Origin: an uncultured Anaerotignum sp.
Lineage (GTDB): Bacteria > Bacillota > Clostridia > Lachnospirales > Anaerotignaceae
Direction: 5' to 3'
Length of the DNA: 64,000 bases
Assembly: GCA_910578425.1 (NCBI GenBank)
Contig: CAJTQX010000002.1
Span: forward strand, 1 to 64,000
Part shown: positions 24,700-32,452 of the stretch, piece after piece
Position numbering within the stretch: position 1 is the stretch's first letter
Layout of the letters: the number at the start of each line of letters is the position of its first letter
Position numbers and translations under genes: made by a program
The notes under the pieces: generated by a model
The model's database searches: none
What the model saw: the letters and a program-made list of their open reading frames with translations, nothing else
What the model was told of the DNA's origin: nothing

Positions 24700-25473
24700 T
24701 CAAATTCTTCCGATGTCCGTTGCCGCCTTTGCAATCATCTGGTCGTACATCTTCAGAATCTGTGCCATGCTCTGCAAATGCCTTTCGCTCTCAATCATTT
24801 TTACCATTTCCTTGACCGGCTCCACATTGGAAGCCTCCAGGTATCTCTGCTGTATCGTCGCTTCAATCCCCAGCGGTTCGCCGCCGCCCGTGAAATAGCC
24901 GTCCTGCTTCACCAGCTGTGTTGTATCCGCAAACGTCACAATCGCGAATTTATCCACAAAATTCCCCTCGCTGTCAGATACATTCCCCGACTGGTCAACC
25001 CGTATCTTCTCCGCATTGAACTGCGTTTCGCTGTCCGGGTAATATACCTGTATCGGGCCGTTTTCGCCCAGCACAAGGTCGCCGTCCTGTGTACAGATAT
25101 ACCCGCGGTCATCAATATTAAAAGAGCCGTTTCTCGTATACCGCACTTCGCCGTTTTCATTCTGCACCTGGAAAAAACCGTCTGATATTATGGCGAAATC
25201 CAGCGGGCTGTAACTCGGGCGCAGGTTGCCGATATCAAAATTCGTAACTGTTTCTCTGGGAATCCTTGCCATACTCGTATCTGCCAGCCCTTCAGGGTGC
25301 GCCTTGTCCTCGTTGCCCGTCCGGCTCAGGAGAGCCTCGTCAAACGTGGAGGAAAGCAGCGTATCCGCCTTATAGCCGATTGTGCTCACGTTGCTCATGT
25401 TGGTACTGATAACGTCCAGCGTCCGTCTTTGTGTCAGCATGCCGGAGGTCAGGTTATAAAATCCTTTTACCAT
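24700..25473 (-). CDS. flgF: Flagellar rod protein, FlgF/FlgG-like
   Basis: The 257-residue protein begins MVKGFYNLTSGML and carries ISTNMSNVSTIGYKADT, the central SPLDFAIISDGFFQV with TRNGSFNIDDRGY, and the C-terminal EASNVEPVKEMVKMIESERH. It belongs to the rod/hook-basal body family. It follows fliA by 33 bases and precedes the FlgG-like gene. I call it flgF by position; it could equally be a second FlgG. Confidence 0.85.
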   Translation of the reverse strand: MVKGFYNLTSGMLTQRRTLDVISTNMSNVSTIGYKADTLLSSTFDEALLSRTGNEDKAHPEGLADTSMARIPRETVTNFDIGNLRPSYSPLDFAIISDGFFQVQNENGEVRYTRNGSFNIDDRGYICTQDGDLVLGENGPIQVYYPDSETQFNAEKIRVDQSGNVSDSEGNFVDKFAIVTFADTTQLVKQDGYFTGGGEPLGIEATIQQRYLEASNVEPVKEMVKMIESERHLQSMAQILKMYDQMIAKAATDIGRI

Positions 25474-25506
25474 TCGTCTATCAAATCCTTTCCCGCTTTT
25501 TCCTGC

Positions 25507-26280
25507 TCATTTCAGATTTGCCTGCATATAAATCCGCAGCTTCCGCAGTGCGTTGGTATGTATCTGCGAAATTCTGGATTCGCTCAGGTTCATCACCGAA
25601 GCGATTTCTTTCATATTCAACTCTTTTCTGTAATGGAGCGAAAGCACCATCTGCTCGTTCGGCCGAAGCGTGCCAATGCCCTGCTTGAGGATTTCCTCCA
25701 TCTCCTTGTTTTCCAGAAGCTGTTCCGGCGTATCCCCATCGTCGGCAATGTTCTGCACGCCCGCCTGACCGCCCTGCCCGTCAAAAACAGCGTCCAGAGA
25801 AATCAGGTTATAGAGATTTGTTTTGCTCAGCAGCTTGCTCTGGTATTTCTCCAAAGAAACCCCTAAATATTCCGCCATTTCCTCATCTGTCGGGAACCGC
25901 CCAAGCCGGTTGAACAGCTCGTTTGTCGCATCGTCAATCATGCGGGCGTTTTTGCGCACATTCCGCGGAATCCAGTCCTGCTTGCGCGCCATGTCAATAA
26001 TCAGCCCCCGCAGCCGTTTGGAAATGTAGGTTTCAAATTTTACATTCATATTCGGGGCGAATTTCTCAATAGAATTCATCAGCACGATAACGCTCTCATT
26101 TATTATATCGTCCATTTGCGCAAAACTCGCATATACGCCCTTCATTTGCACGGCAATATTTTTTACGATATAGATATACCGCAGCACAAGCTCCTGCTTA
26201 ATGCGCTGGTCGCCGGTTTCTTTATATTCCAGGAAAAGTTCTTCATTCGTTTTCCCTTCCATTTGTCCCCTTTCAATCAT
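25507..26280 (-). CDS. fliA: Flagellar sigma factor, FliA/SigD (WhiG) type
   Basis: The 257-residue sigma-70 family protein contains region 2 (QMDDIINESVIVLMNSIEKF, FETYISKRLRGLIIDMARKQ), region 3 (FNRLGRFPTDEEMAEYLGVS) and region 4 with a helix-turn-helix (LNMKEIASVMNLSESRISQI). It directs polymerase to late flagellar and chemotaxis promoters. A candidate target is the receptor gene at 49169. Being inside the operon ties late gene expression to completion of the upstream part. Confidence 0.94.
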   Translation of the reverse strand: MIERGQMEGKTNEELFLEYKETGDQRIKQELVLRYIYIVKNIAVQMKGVYASFAQMDDIINESVIVLMNSIEKFAPNMNVKFETYISKRLRGLIIDMARKQDWIPRNVRKNARMIDDATNELFNRLGRFPTDEEMAEYLGVSLEKYQSKLLSKTNLYNLISLDAVFDGQGGQAGVQNIADDGDTPEQLLENKEMEEILKQGIGTLRPNEQMVLSLHYRKELNMKEIASVMNLSESRISQIHTNALRKLRIYMQANLK

Positions 26281-26298
26281 ATCCGCCAGCCCCTTTCC

Positions 26299-28380
26299 TT
26301 ACAGGGTAATATTGCCGATTGCCTGAATCTGAATATTGTTTGCGATTTCATTAAAGGACAATACATAAATGTCCGGGTAAAACTGTTCTATCAGGCGGTA
26401 GAAATACAGCCGGATTACGTGGCTCGTCAGAATAATAGGCGGCTGCCCCAGTTCCGCAAATTTTTTCACGATTTCCGACATCTGCGTGATAATTTTCTGC
26501 ATCGCCTCCGGATTCAGGGCAAGATACAAACCGTTTTCGTTTTTGGAAAGGCTCGAAGCAATCAGCTTTTCTACCTCTGCGTCCAGCGTAATTACGCGCA
26601 TCTGCCCGTCTGTACAGAACCGCCGCGTAATCGTCCGCTTGAGCGCGACACGCACGTTTTCGGTAATGGTATCCAAATCCCTCGTTGTTGATGAGGAATC
26701 TATAATGCTTTCCAGTATCGTACCCAAATCCTTGATGGGCACGCCTTCCCGCAGCAGGGAGCTGAGCACCTTCTGGAATCCGCCAAACGTAATGATAGCG
26801 GGGAAAGTTTCGTCCACAAGCTCCGGCGTCTGTTTCTTCAGATTTTCCACAAGCTGCGTCACTTCCGCGCGGTTCATCAGTTCGGAAACATGCCGCCGTA
26901 TCGTTTCGGAAAGATGCGTAACGATAACGGACAGCGGGTCAATAACCGTATAGCCGTAAATTTCGGCAATTTCCTTCTGATCCGGTGTAATCCATTTACT
27001 GGGTATGCCATACGCCGGTTCTATGGTTTCAATGCCGTCCACCTCGCCCATCGGGTTCGGCGGTTCCAGCGCGAGGTAGTAGTCCGTCAGAATTTCACCC
27101 TTCGCAACTTCCTCGCCCTTGATTTTAATGACATACTGGTTCGTATTCAGCGCGGAGCTGTCCCTCAGCCGCACAGACGGGATAACGAAACCCATTTCCT
27201 GCGCGAACTGCCTTCGGAAAATAACAATACGGTTGATCAGCTTGCCCCCGCTGGATTCATCTACCAACGGTATCAGGCTGTAACCGAATTCCATTTCCAC
27301 AGGCTCCACGTTTAACAATGTATAAATATTGTTGATATCTCGGTAATAATCTTCCTCTGTAATAACAGCCTCCGGTTCTTCCTCCGGCATGCCTCCGCCG
27401 CCTGTCAGGTCGTCCGGCACAGGCCCCATCGCCCCTGCCGCGCGCATTTTGCGGGAAGACGTAAGGCCCAGCGCAATCAGTGCCGAAGCCACAATAACCA
27501 GCTGGATATGCGGCATTCCCGGCATCAGCGCGATCACAAACAGCAGTATGCCGCCAATCAGGAACGCCTGCGGCTGTGCAAGGAACTGGGACGAAACGTC
27601 TGTGTTCAGGCTGCCTTCGGATACGGAACGTGTAACGATCATACCCGTAGATGTGGAAATCAGCAGCGCGGGAATCTGGGAAACCAGACCATCGCCGATG
27701 GTAGCAATGGAATACATCTGCAATACCGCTGTAAACTCCATGCCGCCCTGCACAACGCCAATGATCGTACCAGCCACAAAGTTGATTGTGGTGATGATGA
27801 TAGACATGATAGCGTCGCCTTTTACGATTTTGGTTGCACCATCCATCGCGCCGTAGAAGTCCGCTTCCTTCTGTATTTTATGCCGGCGCATTCTTGCCTG
27901 CTCCTCGTTGATCAGGCCGGAACTCAGGTCTGCGTCAATCGCCATCTGTTTACCGGGCATTGCGTCCAGCGTAAACCTTGCTGCAACTTCGGCAACGCGT
28001 TCCGCGCCCTTGGTAATAACGATGAACTGTACGAGTACGATAATCAGGAATATGATAACGCCGACTACGACGTTGCCCTGCAAAACAAACGTGCCAATCG
28101 CCTGAATGACCTGGCCTGCCTGTCCCTGCTTCGTCAAAATAAGCCGTGTCGACGAAATGTTCAAACCGATACGAAAAAGCGTTGTAATCAAAAGGAGCGA
28201 GGGGAATATAGAGAACTCCAGCGGCTCCTTAATATTCATCGTAATCAGCAGAATGATAAGCGAAACAGATATATTCATGATAAAGAATATATCCAATATA
28301 AACGGATTTAATGGAATTACCAGTAATAACACAATTACGATTACGAATAATGAAATTGCGTTGCTCAGAATTTTTTTCAT
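26299..28380 (-). CDS. flhA: Flagellar type III export gate protein FlhA
   Basis: The 693-residue protein has about eight N-terminal membrane helices, the conserved cytoplasmic FHIPEP-like segment (ARFTLDAMPGKQMAIDADLS) and a large soluble C-terminal domain that docks export chaperones. The start at 28380 (MKKILSN) follows GGCGGAGAAG; upstream codons are repeat DNA. The next gene in transcription order is fliA, so flhF and flhG, often found here in Firmicutes, are absent. Confidence 0.96.
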   Translation of the reverse strand: MKKILSNAISLFVIVIVLLLVIPLNPFILDIFFIMNISVSLIILLITMNIKEPLEFSIFPSLLLITTLFRIGLNISSTRLILTKQGQAGQVIQAIGTFVLQGNVVVGVIIFLIIVLVQFIVITKGAERVAEVAARFTLDAMPGKQMAIDADLSSGLINEEQARMRRHKIQKEADFYGAMDGATKIVKGDAIMSIIITTINFVAGTIIGVVQGGMEFTAVLQMYSIATIGDGLVSQIPALLISTSTGMIVTRSVSEGSLNTDVSSQFLAQPQAFLIGGILLFVIALMPGMPHIQLVIVASALIALGLTSSRKMRAAGAMGPVPDDLTGGGGMPEEEPEAVITEEDYYRDINNIYTLLNVEPVEMEFGYSLIPLVDESSGGKLINRIVIFRRQFAQEMGFVIPSVRLRDSSALNTNQYVIKIKGEEVAKGEILTDYYLALEPPNPMGEVDGIETIEPAYGIPSKWITPDQKEIAEIYGYTVIDPLSVIVTHLSETIRRHVSELMNRAEVTQLVENLKKQTPELVDETFPAIITFGGFQKVLSSLLREGVPIKDLGTILESIIDSSSTTRDLDTITENVRVALKRTITRRFCTDGQMRVITLDAEVEKLIASSLSKNENGLYLALNPEAMQKIITQMSEIVKKFAELGQPPIILTSHVIRLYFYRLIEQFYPDIYVLSFNEIANNIQIQAIGNITL

Positions 28381-28414
28381 GATCGCTTCTCCGCCTGTAA
28401 AGATTTCCGAACTG

Positions 28415-28735
28415 CAAGACCGCGGGGCCCTGCCCCACAGACCGTGGAGGCTCTGCCTCCAACCCTCCGCAAGCCCGGTCAGCACTTTGCTTCGCAAAGT
28501 CACGCTGCGTCATGCTTTGCTGCGCAAAGACAAACGCTGCGTGCCCGGATTTCTTTCCGGTGCCTTATGAAAAGGGCTTGACCCTAAACTTTATTGCGGA
28601 AAACTACGTTTTCCGAACTCCAAACCTTATCTGTATCCTCAAAACCATCTCCCCATCGCATGGAATGCGATGGAAAACGGGTCAAGGGCTGAAAGCCCTT
28701 GCAGGGTGCGGGACGGCGTCCCGCGGTTTTTTTAC
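28415..28735. repeat. Modular palindromic repeat (family 1) between flhB and flhA
   Basis: Contains GGGGCCCTGCCCC, GGAGGCTCTGCCTCC, CTTTGCTTCGCAAAG and CTTTGCTGCGCAAAG, AAAAGGGCTTGACCC, GGAAAACTACGTTTTCC, CATCGCATGGAATGCGATG, AAGGGCTGAAAGCCCTT and GGGACGGCGTCCC. It fills the 351-base gap; no gene is seen. Confidence 0.88.
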
Positions 28736-29787
28736 AATTTCTTGTTGATCCTGTATACATGAACCAGTATCTCCGCCACCGCGCCGTAAAACTCCGGCGG
28801 CAGCTGCTGGTTCAGGTCAGTCACTGCATAAATCGCCCTTGCGAGCGGCTTGTTTTCCACAATAAAAATCTCGTTTTCCTCTGCTACACGCACAATCCGC
28901 AGAGCCATCTCATCCTGCCCCTTTGCGAGCAGTACAGGTGCTTCATGCTTCTCCGGATCATAGCGCAATGCCACAGCGAAATGCGTCGGGTTCCTGATCA
29001 CAACGTCTGCATCGGGCACCTGCTGCATCATTCTGGACATCGCCATTTTCCGCTGCAATTCCTTGATTTTCCCCTTTACCTGCGGGTCGCCTTCCAACTG
29101 CTTGTATTCTTCCTTGATCTCCTGTTTGGACATCTTCAGCTGTCGTTCGTATTCCCACCGTTGGTAGAAAAAGTCGAATACGGAAATTACGGCGAACGCC
29201 ATGCCAATCCGCAGAGCCATATCAAATACCGTCTGGAACATATATCCGCATGCCGCCGGAATCTCCAGCGTAAACAGCTTCGGAAGCTCGTTAATCTGTT
29301 TTCCGATAAAATCGTATAACAGGTAGAAAAGAATAGAAATTTTTATAATACCCTTCAATACCTCAACAATGCTCCGCACAGAAAAAATCTTCTTAAATCC
29401 CTGCAGCGGACTGAGCCGGTTGAATTTCGGTTTGAGGCTATCAAGTACAAAAAGCGGCTTTGTCTGAAACACCGTAGCCGCAATGGATAAAAACACAATA
29501 CACGCCATCAGCGGCGCGATAATCCTGGCCGCCACAAGGACGGAATCATAGGCCATTTCCCTTATCAAATCCTGGCTCAGCCCCGCTTTATTCTGCATGT
29601 ATGAAAAATACTTCAGCATGCAGCCTTTCAGCGCGGAATAAGAGGACATAAACGTCAGCTTCAGCACATAAAATCCGCCGATCAGGGTGAAAACGGTAAC
29701 GATATCTTTGCTCTGCAACACATTACCTTTTTTTCGTTCGTCCCTTCGCCGTTTCGGGGTGGCCTTCTCGGTTCTTTCGCCCGGCAC
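28732..29787 (-). CDS. flhB: Flagellar export switch protein FlhB
   Basis: The 351-residue protein has the ATPKRRRDERKKGNVLQS N-terminus, four membrane helices, and the autocleavage site NPTH (266-269) in VVIRNPTHFAVAL. FlhB switches export from hook to filament substrates. The start is GTG at 29787 after AAGGGGGG. Confidence 0.96.
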   Translation of the reverse strand: MPGERTEKATPKRRRDERKKGNVLQSKDIVTVFTLIGGFYVLKLTFMSSYSALKGCMLKYFSYMQNKAGLSQDLIREMAYDSVLVAARIIAPLMACIVFLSIAATVFQTKPLFVLDSLKPKFNRLSPLQGFKKIFSVRSIVEVLKGIIKISILFYLLYDFIGKQINELPKLFTLEIPAACGYMFQTVFDMALRIGMAFAVISVFDFFYQRWEYERQLKMSKQEIKEEYKQLEGDPQVKGKIKELQRKMAMSRMMQQVPDADVVIRNPTHFAVALRYDPEKHEAPVLLAKGQDEMALRIVRVAEENEIFIVENKPLARAIYAVTDLNQQLPPEFYGAVAEILVHVYRINKKL

Positions 29788-29805
29788 CGTTAAATCCCCC
29801 CTTTT

Positions 29806-30579
29806 TTATCCTCTCATCGAGCCAAGCAGGTCGGACATGCTCTGTACCAGCGTGCTGATCAGGCTGAGCAAAAAGTCCGCCATCGGGAAAAACAGTATCA
29901 AAAATATTACAAGCCCGATCAGTATTTTCGCCTGAATGTTGATCACGAAAATATTGATCTGCGGAATTGTCTTCATCAAAATGCCCACGCCGACCTCAAC
30001 AAAAAGCTGCACCGCCAGCATCGGCATCGCCAGCCGCAGAATCAGCGACATAAACTGTGAAAACATCGCCAGCGCAGTAGCCGCGGCTTCCGGCCCCAAT
30101 GCAATCGTACCATAAGGCACAATATCCGCAGAGGAAAGGAAAATCCGCAGGAGTGTCAAATGGGCGTCTGTTGTCAAAAAACAGATAATAAATATCATAT
30201 TCAGCAGATTGGAGGTCATGGATATGGAGGAATTGCTCTGCGCGTCGTAAATCGTAGACATCGAAAGCCCCATCTGGTAGTCGATAACCGCGCCGGCATA
30301 CAGTATCGCGCTCAGGAAAAAATTGAACACAGCCCCAAGCACATAGCCCGCCGCGAATTCCTTCAAAAGCAGCGCGGCATAGCCGATTGCGTTTCCGTCT
30401 GCCTCAATCTCCATCGGGGCAGATACGCTGTAGACCAGCAGCGTCAGCGTGAAAATCATGCCGCTTTTTACGCTGATCGGGATATTCGTCCGCCCGAATA
30501 TCGGGTTCATCAGAATACACCCCGCCATACGCATCATTATGAAGGAAAACAACATCATATTCATATCCGTATCGAGCAT
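29806..30579 (-). CDS. fliR: Flagellar export apparatus protein FliR
   Basis: The 257-residue multi-spanning protein reads MRMAGCILMNPIFGRTNIP near its start and FAAGYVLGAVFNFFLSAILY in the middle. FliR forms the export gate with FliP and FliQ. It lies in the conserved order fliO-P-Q-R-flhB-flhA. Confidence 0.94.
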   Translation of the reverse strand: MLDTDMNMMLFSFIMMRMAGCILMNPIFGRTNIPISVKSGMIFTLTLLVYSVSAPMEIEADGNAIGYAALLLKEFAAGYVLGAVFNFFLSAILYAGAVIDYQMGLSMSTIYDAQSNSSISMTSNLLNMIFIICFLTTDAHLTLLRIFLSSADIVPYGTIALGPEAAATALAMFSQFMSLILRLAMPMLAVQLFVEVGVGILMKTIPQINIFVINIQAKILIGLVIFLILFFPMADFLLSLISTLVQSMSDLLGSMRG

Positions 30580-30636
30580 ATCCCGTTCTTCCTTCCGCCT
30601 TTCGTTGGCATTTCAGCCCTGCCAGGCATTCCAGTT

Positions 30637-30891
30637 CTACATCCGGCTGAATATTTCAACGGTGTATTCCTGCAATGTTGTCAGCATCCAGGAGCCTGTC
30701 AAAAGGAACACCACAACAATCGCCACCAGCTTTGGCACAAATGTCAGCGTCTGTTCGTGTATCTGCGTTGCCGCCTGTAAAATGGAAATCAGGATACCGA
30801 TTACCATGCTCAAAATCAGCACAGGCGCGCTCAGCTTCACAGCAACCAGTATCGCGCCCCTCAAAATATCCAATGCTTCCGCGTTATTCAT
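30637..30891 (-). CDS. fliQ: Flagellar export apparatus protein FliQ
   Basis: The 84-residue protein has two membrane helices (VKLSAPVLILSMVIGILISI and LVAIVVVFLLTGSWMLTTL) linked by QAATQIHEQTLTFVPK, the FliQ signature. Length is typical. Confidence 0.95.
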   Translation of the reverse strand: MNNAEALDILRGAILVAVKLSAPVLILSMVIGILISILQAATQIHEQTLTFVPKLVAIVVVFLLTGSWMLTTLQEYTVEIFSRM

Positions 30892-30912
30892 ATCCTATCC
30901 CTCCCTGCATCG

Positions 30913-31572
30913 CTAATTGAAACCCTCTATCAGCGTCGAGAACAGCAGATCCCAGCCGTTCAGCGTAATAAAAAGCAGCAGCTTAAACGGCAAAGACATC
31001 ATCGCGGGCGGCAGCATAATCATACCCATCGACATCAGCGTGCTGGATACCACAATATCAATCAGCACAAAGGGGATATAGATAAAGAAGCCCATCAAAA
31101 GCGCGCGTTTCAGTTCCGTTGTAATGAACGAAGGGACCACAATCCGCAGAGGCAGGTCCACAGGGTTATCCGGCATTTCTTCAATTTGTGCATATTCCAC
31201 AAACATCGCCAGCGTGTCATCCTCTGTTTGCCGGAGCATAAATTCCTTCATCGGCACCGAGGCCCGTTGCAGGGCTTCATACTGCGTGATTTCATCATTC
31301 CGGTAGGGTACATACGCCACTTCCGTCACCTCGTCTATCACAGGCGACATAATGAACATCGTCAAAAACAGCGCAATCCCAATCAATACAGCGTTCGGCG
31401 GCGTTGCCTGTACGCCCATCGCGCTCCTTGTAAAAGAAAGTACAATAATCACCCGCGTAAAGCAGGTCATCATCAGCACGAAAAACGGCAGCAGGGAAAT
31501 GGCCGTCATCAGGAAGATCATTTCCAGCGTCTGTATGGAATTACCGTTAATATTGATTACAGCATCCTGCAT
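30913..31572 (-). CDS. fliP: Flagellar export apparatus protein FliP
   Basis: The 219-residue protein has MTCFTRVIIVLSFTRSAMGV, PPNAVLIGIALFLTMFIMSP and a C-terminal helical pair MGMIMLPPAMMSLPFKLLLF. It has no cleavable signal, like the short FliP of Bacillus. The 45-base gap to fliO and position fit the export-gate block. Confidence 0.95.
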   Translation of the reverse strand: MQDAVININGNSIQTLEMIFLMTAISLLPFFVLMMTCFTRVIIVLSFTRSAMGVQATPPNAVLIGIALFLTMFIMSPVIDEVTEVAYVPYRNDEITQYEALQRASVPMKEFMLRQTEDDTLAMFVEYAQIEEMPDNPVDLPLRIVVPSFITTELKRALLMGFFIYIPFVLIDIVVSSTLMSMGMIMLPPAMMSLPFKLLLFITLNGWDLLFSTLIEGFN

Positions 31573-31617
31573 GCAATTACACTCCCAACACTTCTTTTAC
31601 CGCCCCAGTCCGGCGGG

Positions 31618-31944
31618 TCATTCCCCGCCGCCCAGCCTGTTTCGGAATATATCCGAAAAACGCGGGGGCTTCTTTTGCTCTTCCTGTTCCTCCAGAGTAA
31701 TCTGACCTTCCTCCAGCTCCTTTAAGAGCCGTATCCCTTCCTGAGAAACCCCCAGAAGGTAATCCTTTCGCCCCACTCGGATAATCACAACGCTCTTGTC
31801 TCTGCCAAGAAACGCCTTTTCGATTATCCTGATATTTTTCGACGTGCCTGTGCCGGGCAGAACGCCTCCGCCCAGCTTTTTGCTGCAAACGTAGCTTAAA
31901 TACAATATCACCGCAACGGCGAAAATCATCGCGATCAGGTGCAA
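31618..31944 (-). CDS. fliO: Flagellar protein FliO
   Basis: A short protein (108 residues if started at TTG 31944) with one N-terminal membrane helix (LIAMIFAVAVILYLSYVC) and a small soluble domain (IRIIEKAFLGRDKSVVIIRV, DYLLGVSQEGIRLLKEL) typical of FliO, which assists FliP assembly. No ATG or GTG fits the N-terminus. The TTG lies far from the SD AAAGAGGG, whereas an ATT about six bases from the SD would extend the protein by several residues. The true start is therefore uncertain. Confidence 0.85.
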   Translation of the reverse strand: MHLIAMIFAVAVILYLSYVCSKKLGGGVLPGTGTSKNIRIIEKAFLGRDKSVVIIRVGRKDYLLGVSQEGIRLLKELEEGQITLEEQEEQKKPPRFSDIFRNRLGGGE

Positions 31945-31984
31945 AACATCGGTAAGAATAGGAATCCCTCTTTTCTGCCGGATA

Positions 31985-32350
31985 TTAGCCCAGAATGCCC
32001 TTTACTGCTTTCAGTATTCTGTCCGGTTTGAAGGGTTTTACTATAAAGTCCTTCGCGCCGGATTTGATTGCGTCGATAACCATTGCTTCCTGGCCCATCG
32101 CGGAACACATAACAACTGTCGCGTTGGGGTCGCCGCCTTTGATCGCCTTCAGTGCTTCCAGGCCATCCATGTTCGGCATGGTAATATCCATAATTACCAG
32201 GTCGGGCTTCAGCTCATTATATTTTTCCACAGCCTGCGCCCCGTCCGCCGCCTCGAAAATATCGTCGGCACTGTAACCGTTTTTCGTCAGCGTGTCCTTT
32301 ACCATCATTCTCATAAAAGCCGCGTCGTCAACTAATAATATTTTTGCCAT
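31985..32350 (-). CDS. cheY: Chemotaxis response regulator CheY
   Basis: The 121-residue single receiver domain has the acidic pair in LLVDDAAFMRMMV, phosphoacceptor Asp in LVIMDITMPNMDG, the Ser in VMCSAMGQ and Lys in IVKPFKPDRI. CheY-P binds the motor switch proteins encoded immediately upstream (fliM, fliY). AGTGAGG precedes the ATG. Confidence 0.96.
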   Translation of the reverse strand: MAKILLVDDAAFMRMMVKDTLTKNGYSADDIFEAADGAQAVEKYNELKPDLVIMDITMPNMDGLEALKAIKGGDPNATVVMCSAMGQEAMVIDAIKSGAKDFIVKPFKPDRILKAVKGILG

Positions 32351-32452
32351 TTGCTAAAACCTCACTTTTCGTATCATCTTTTTTCACTGTACCGATGCTT
32401 TTATATTGCAAACCTGCCGCAGGGCGTTTCCGTCCCGCGCCAGAATGTTTCT

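Noticed and set aside
28381..28503. Extended N-terminus for FlhA (and similar extensions for livH, fliI, dnaX, cwlD and the rod gene)
   Set aside because: The extra codons translate repeat DNA; a proper SD lies before the internal start in each case.
30913..31572. FliP lacking a signal peptide as an oddity
   Set aside because: Short FliP proteins without a cleavable signal are normal in Bacillus-type flagella.
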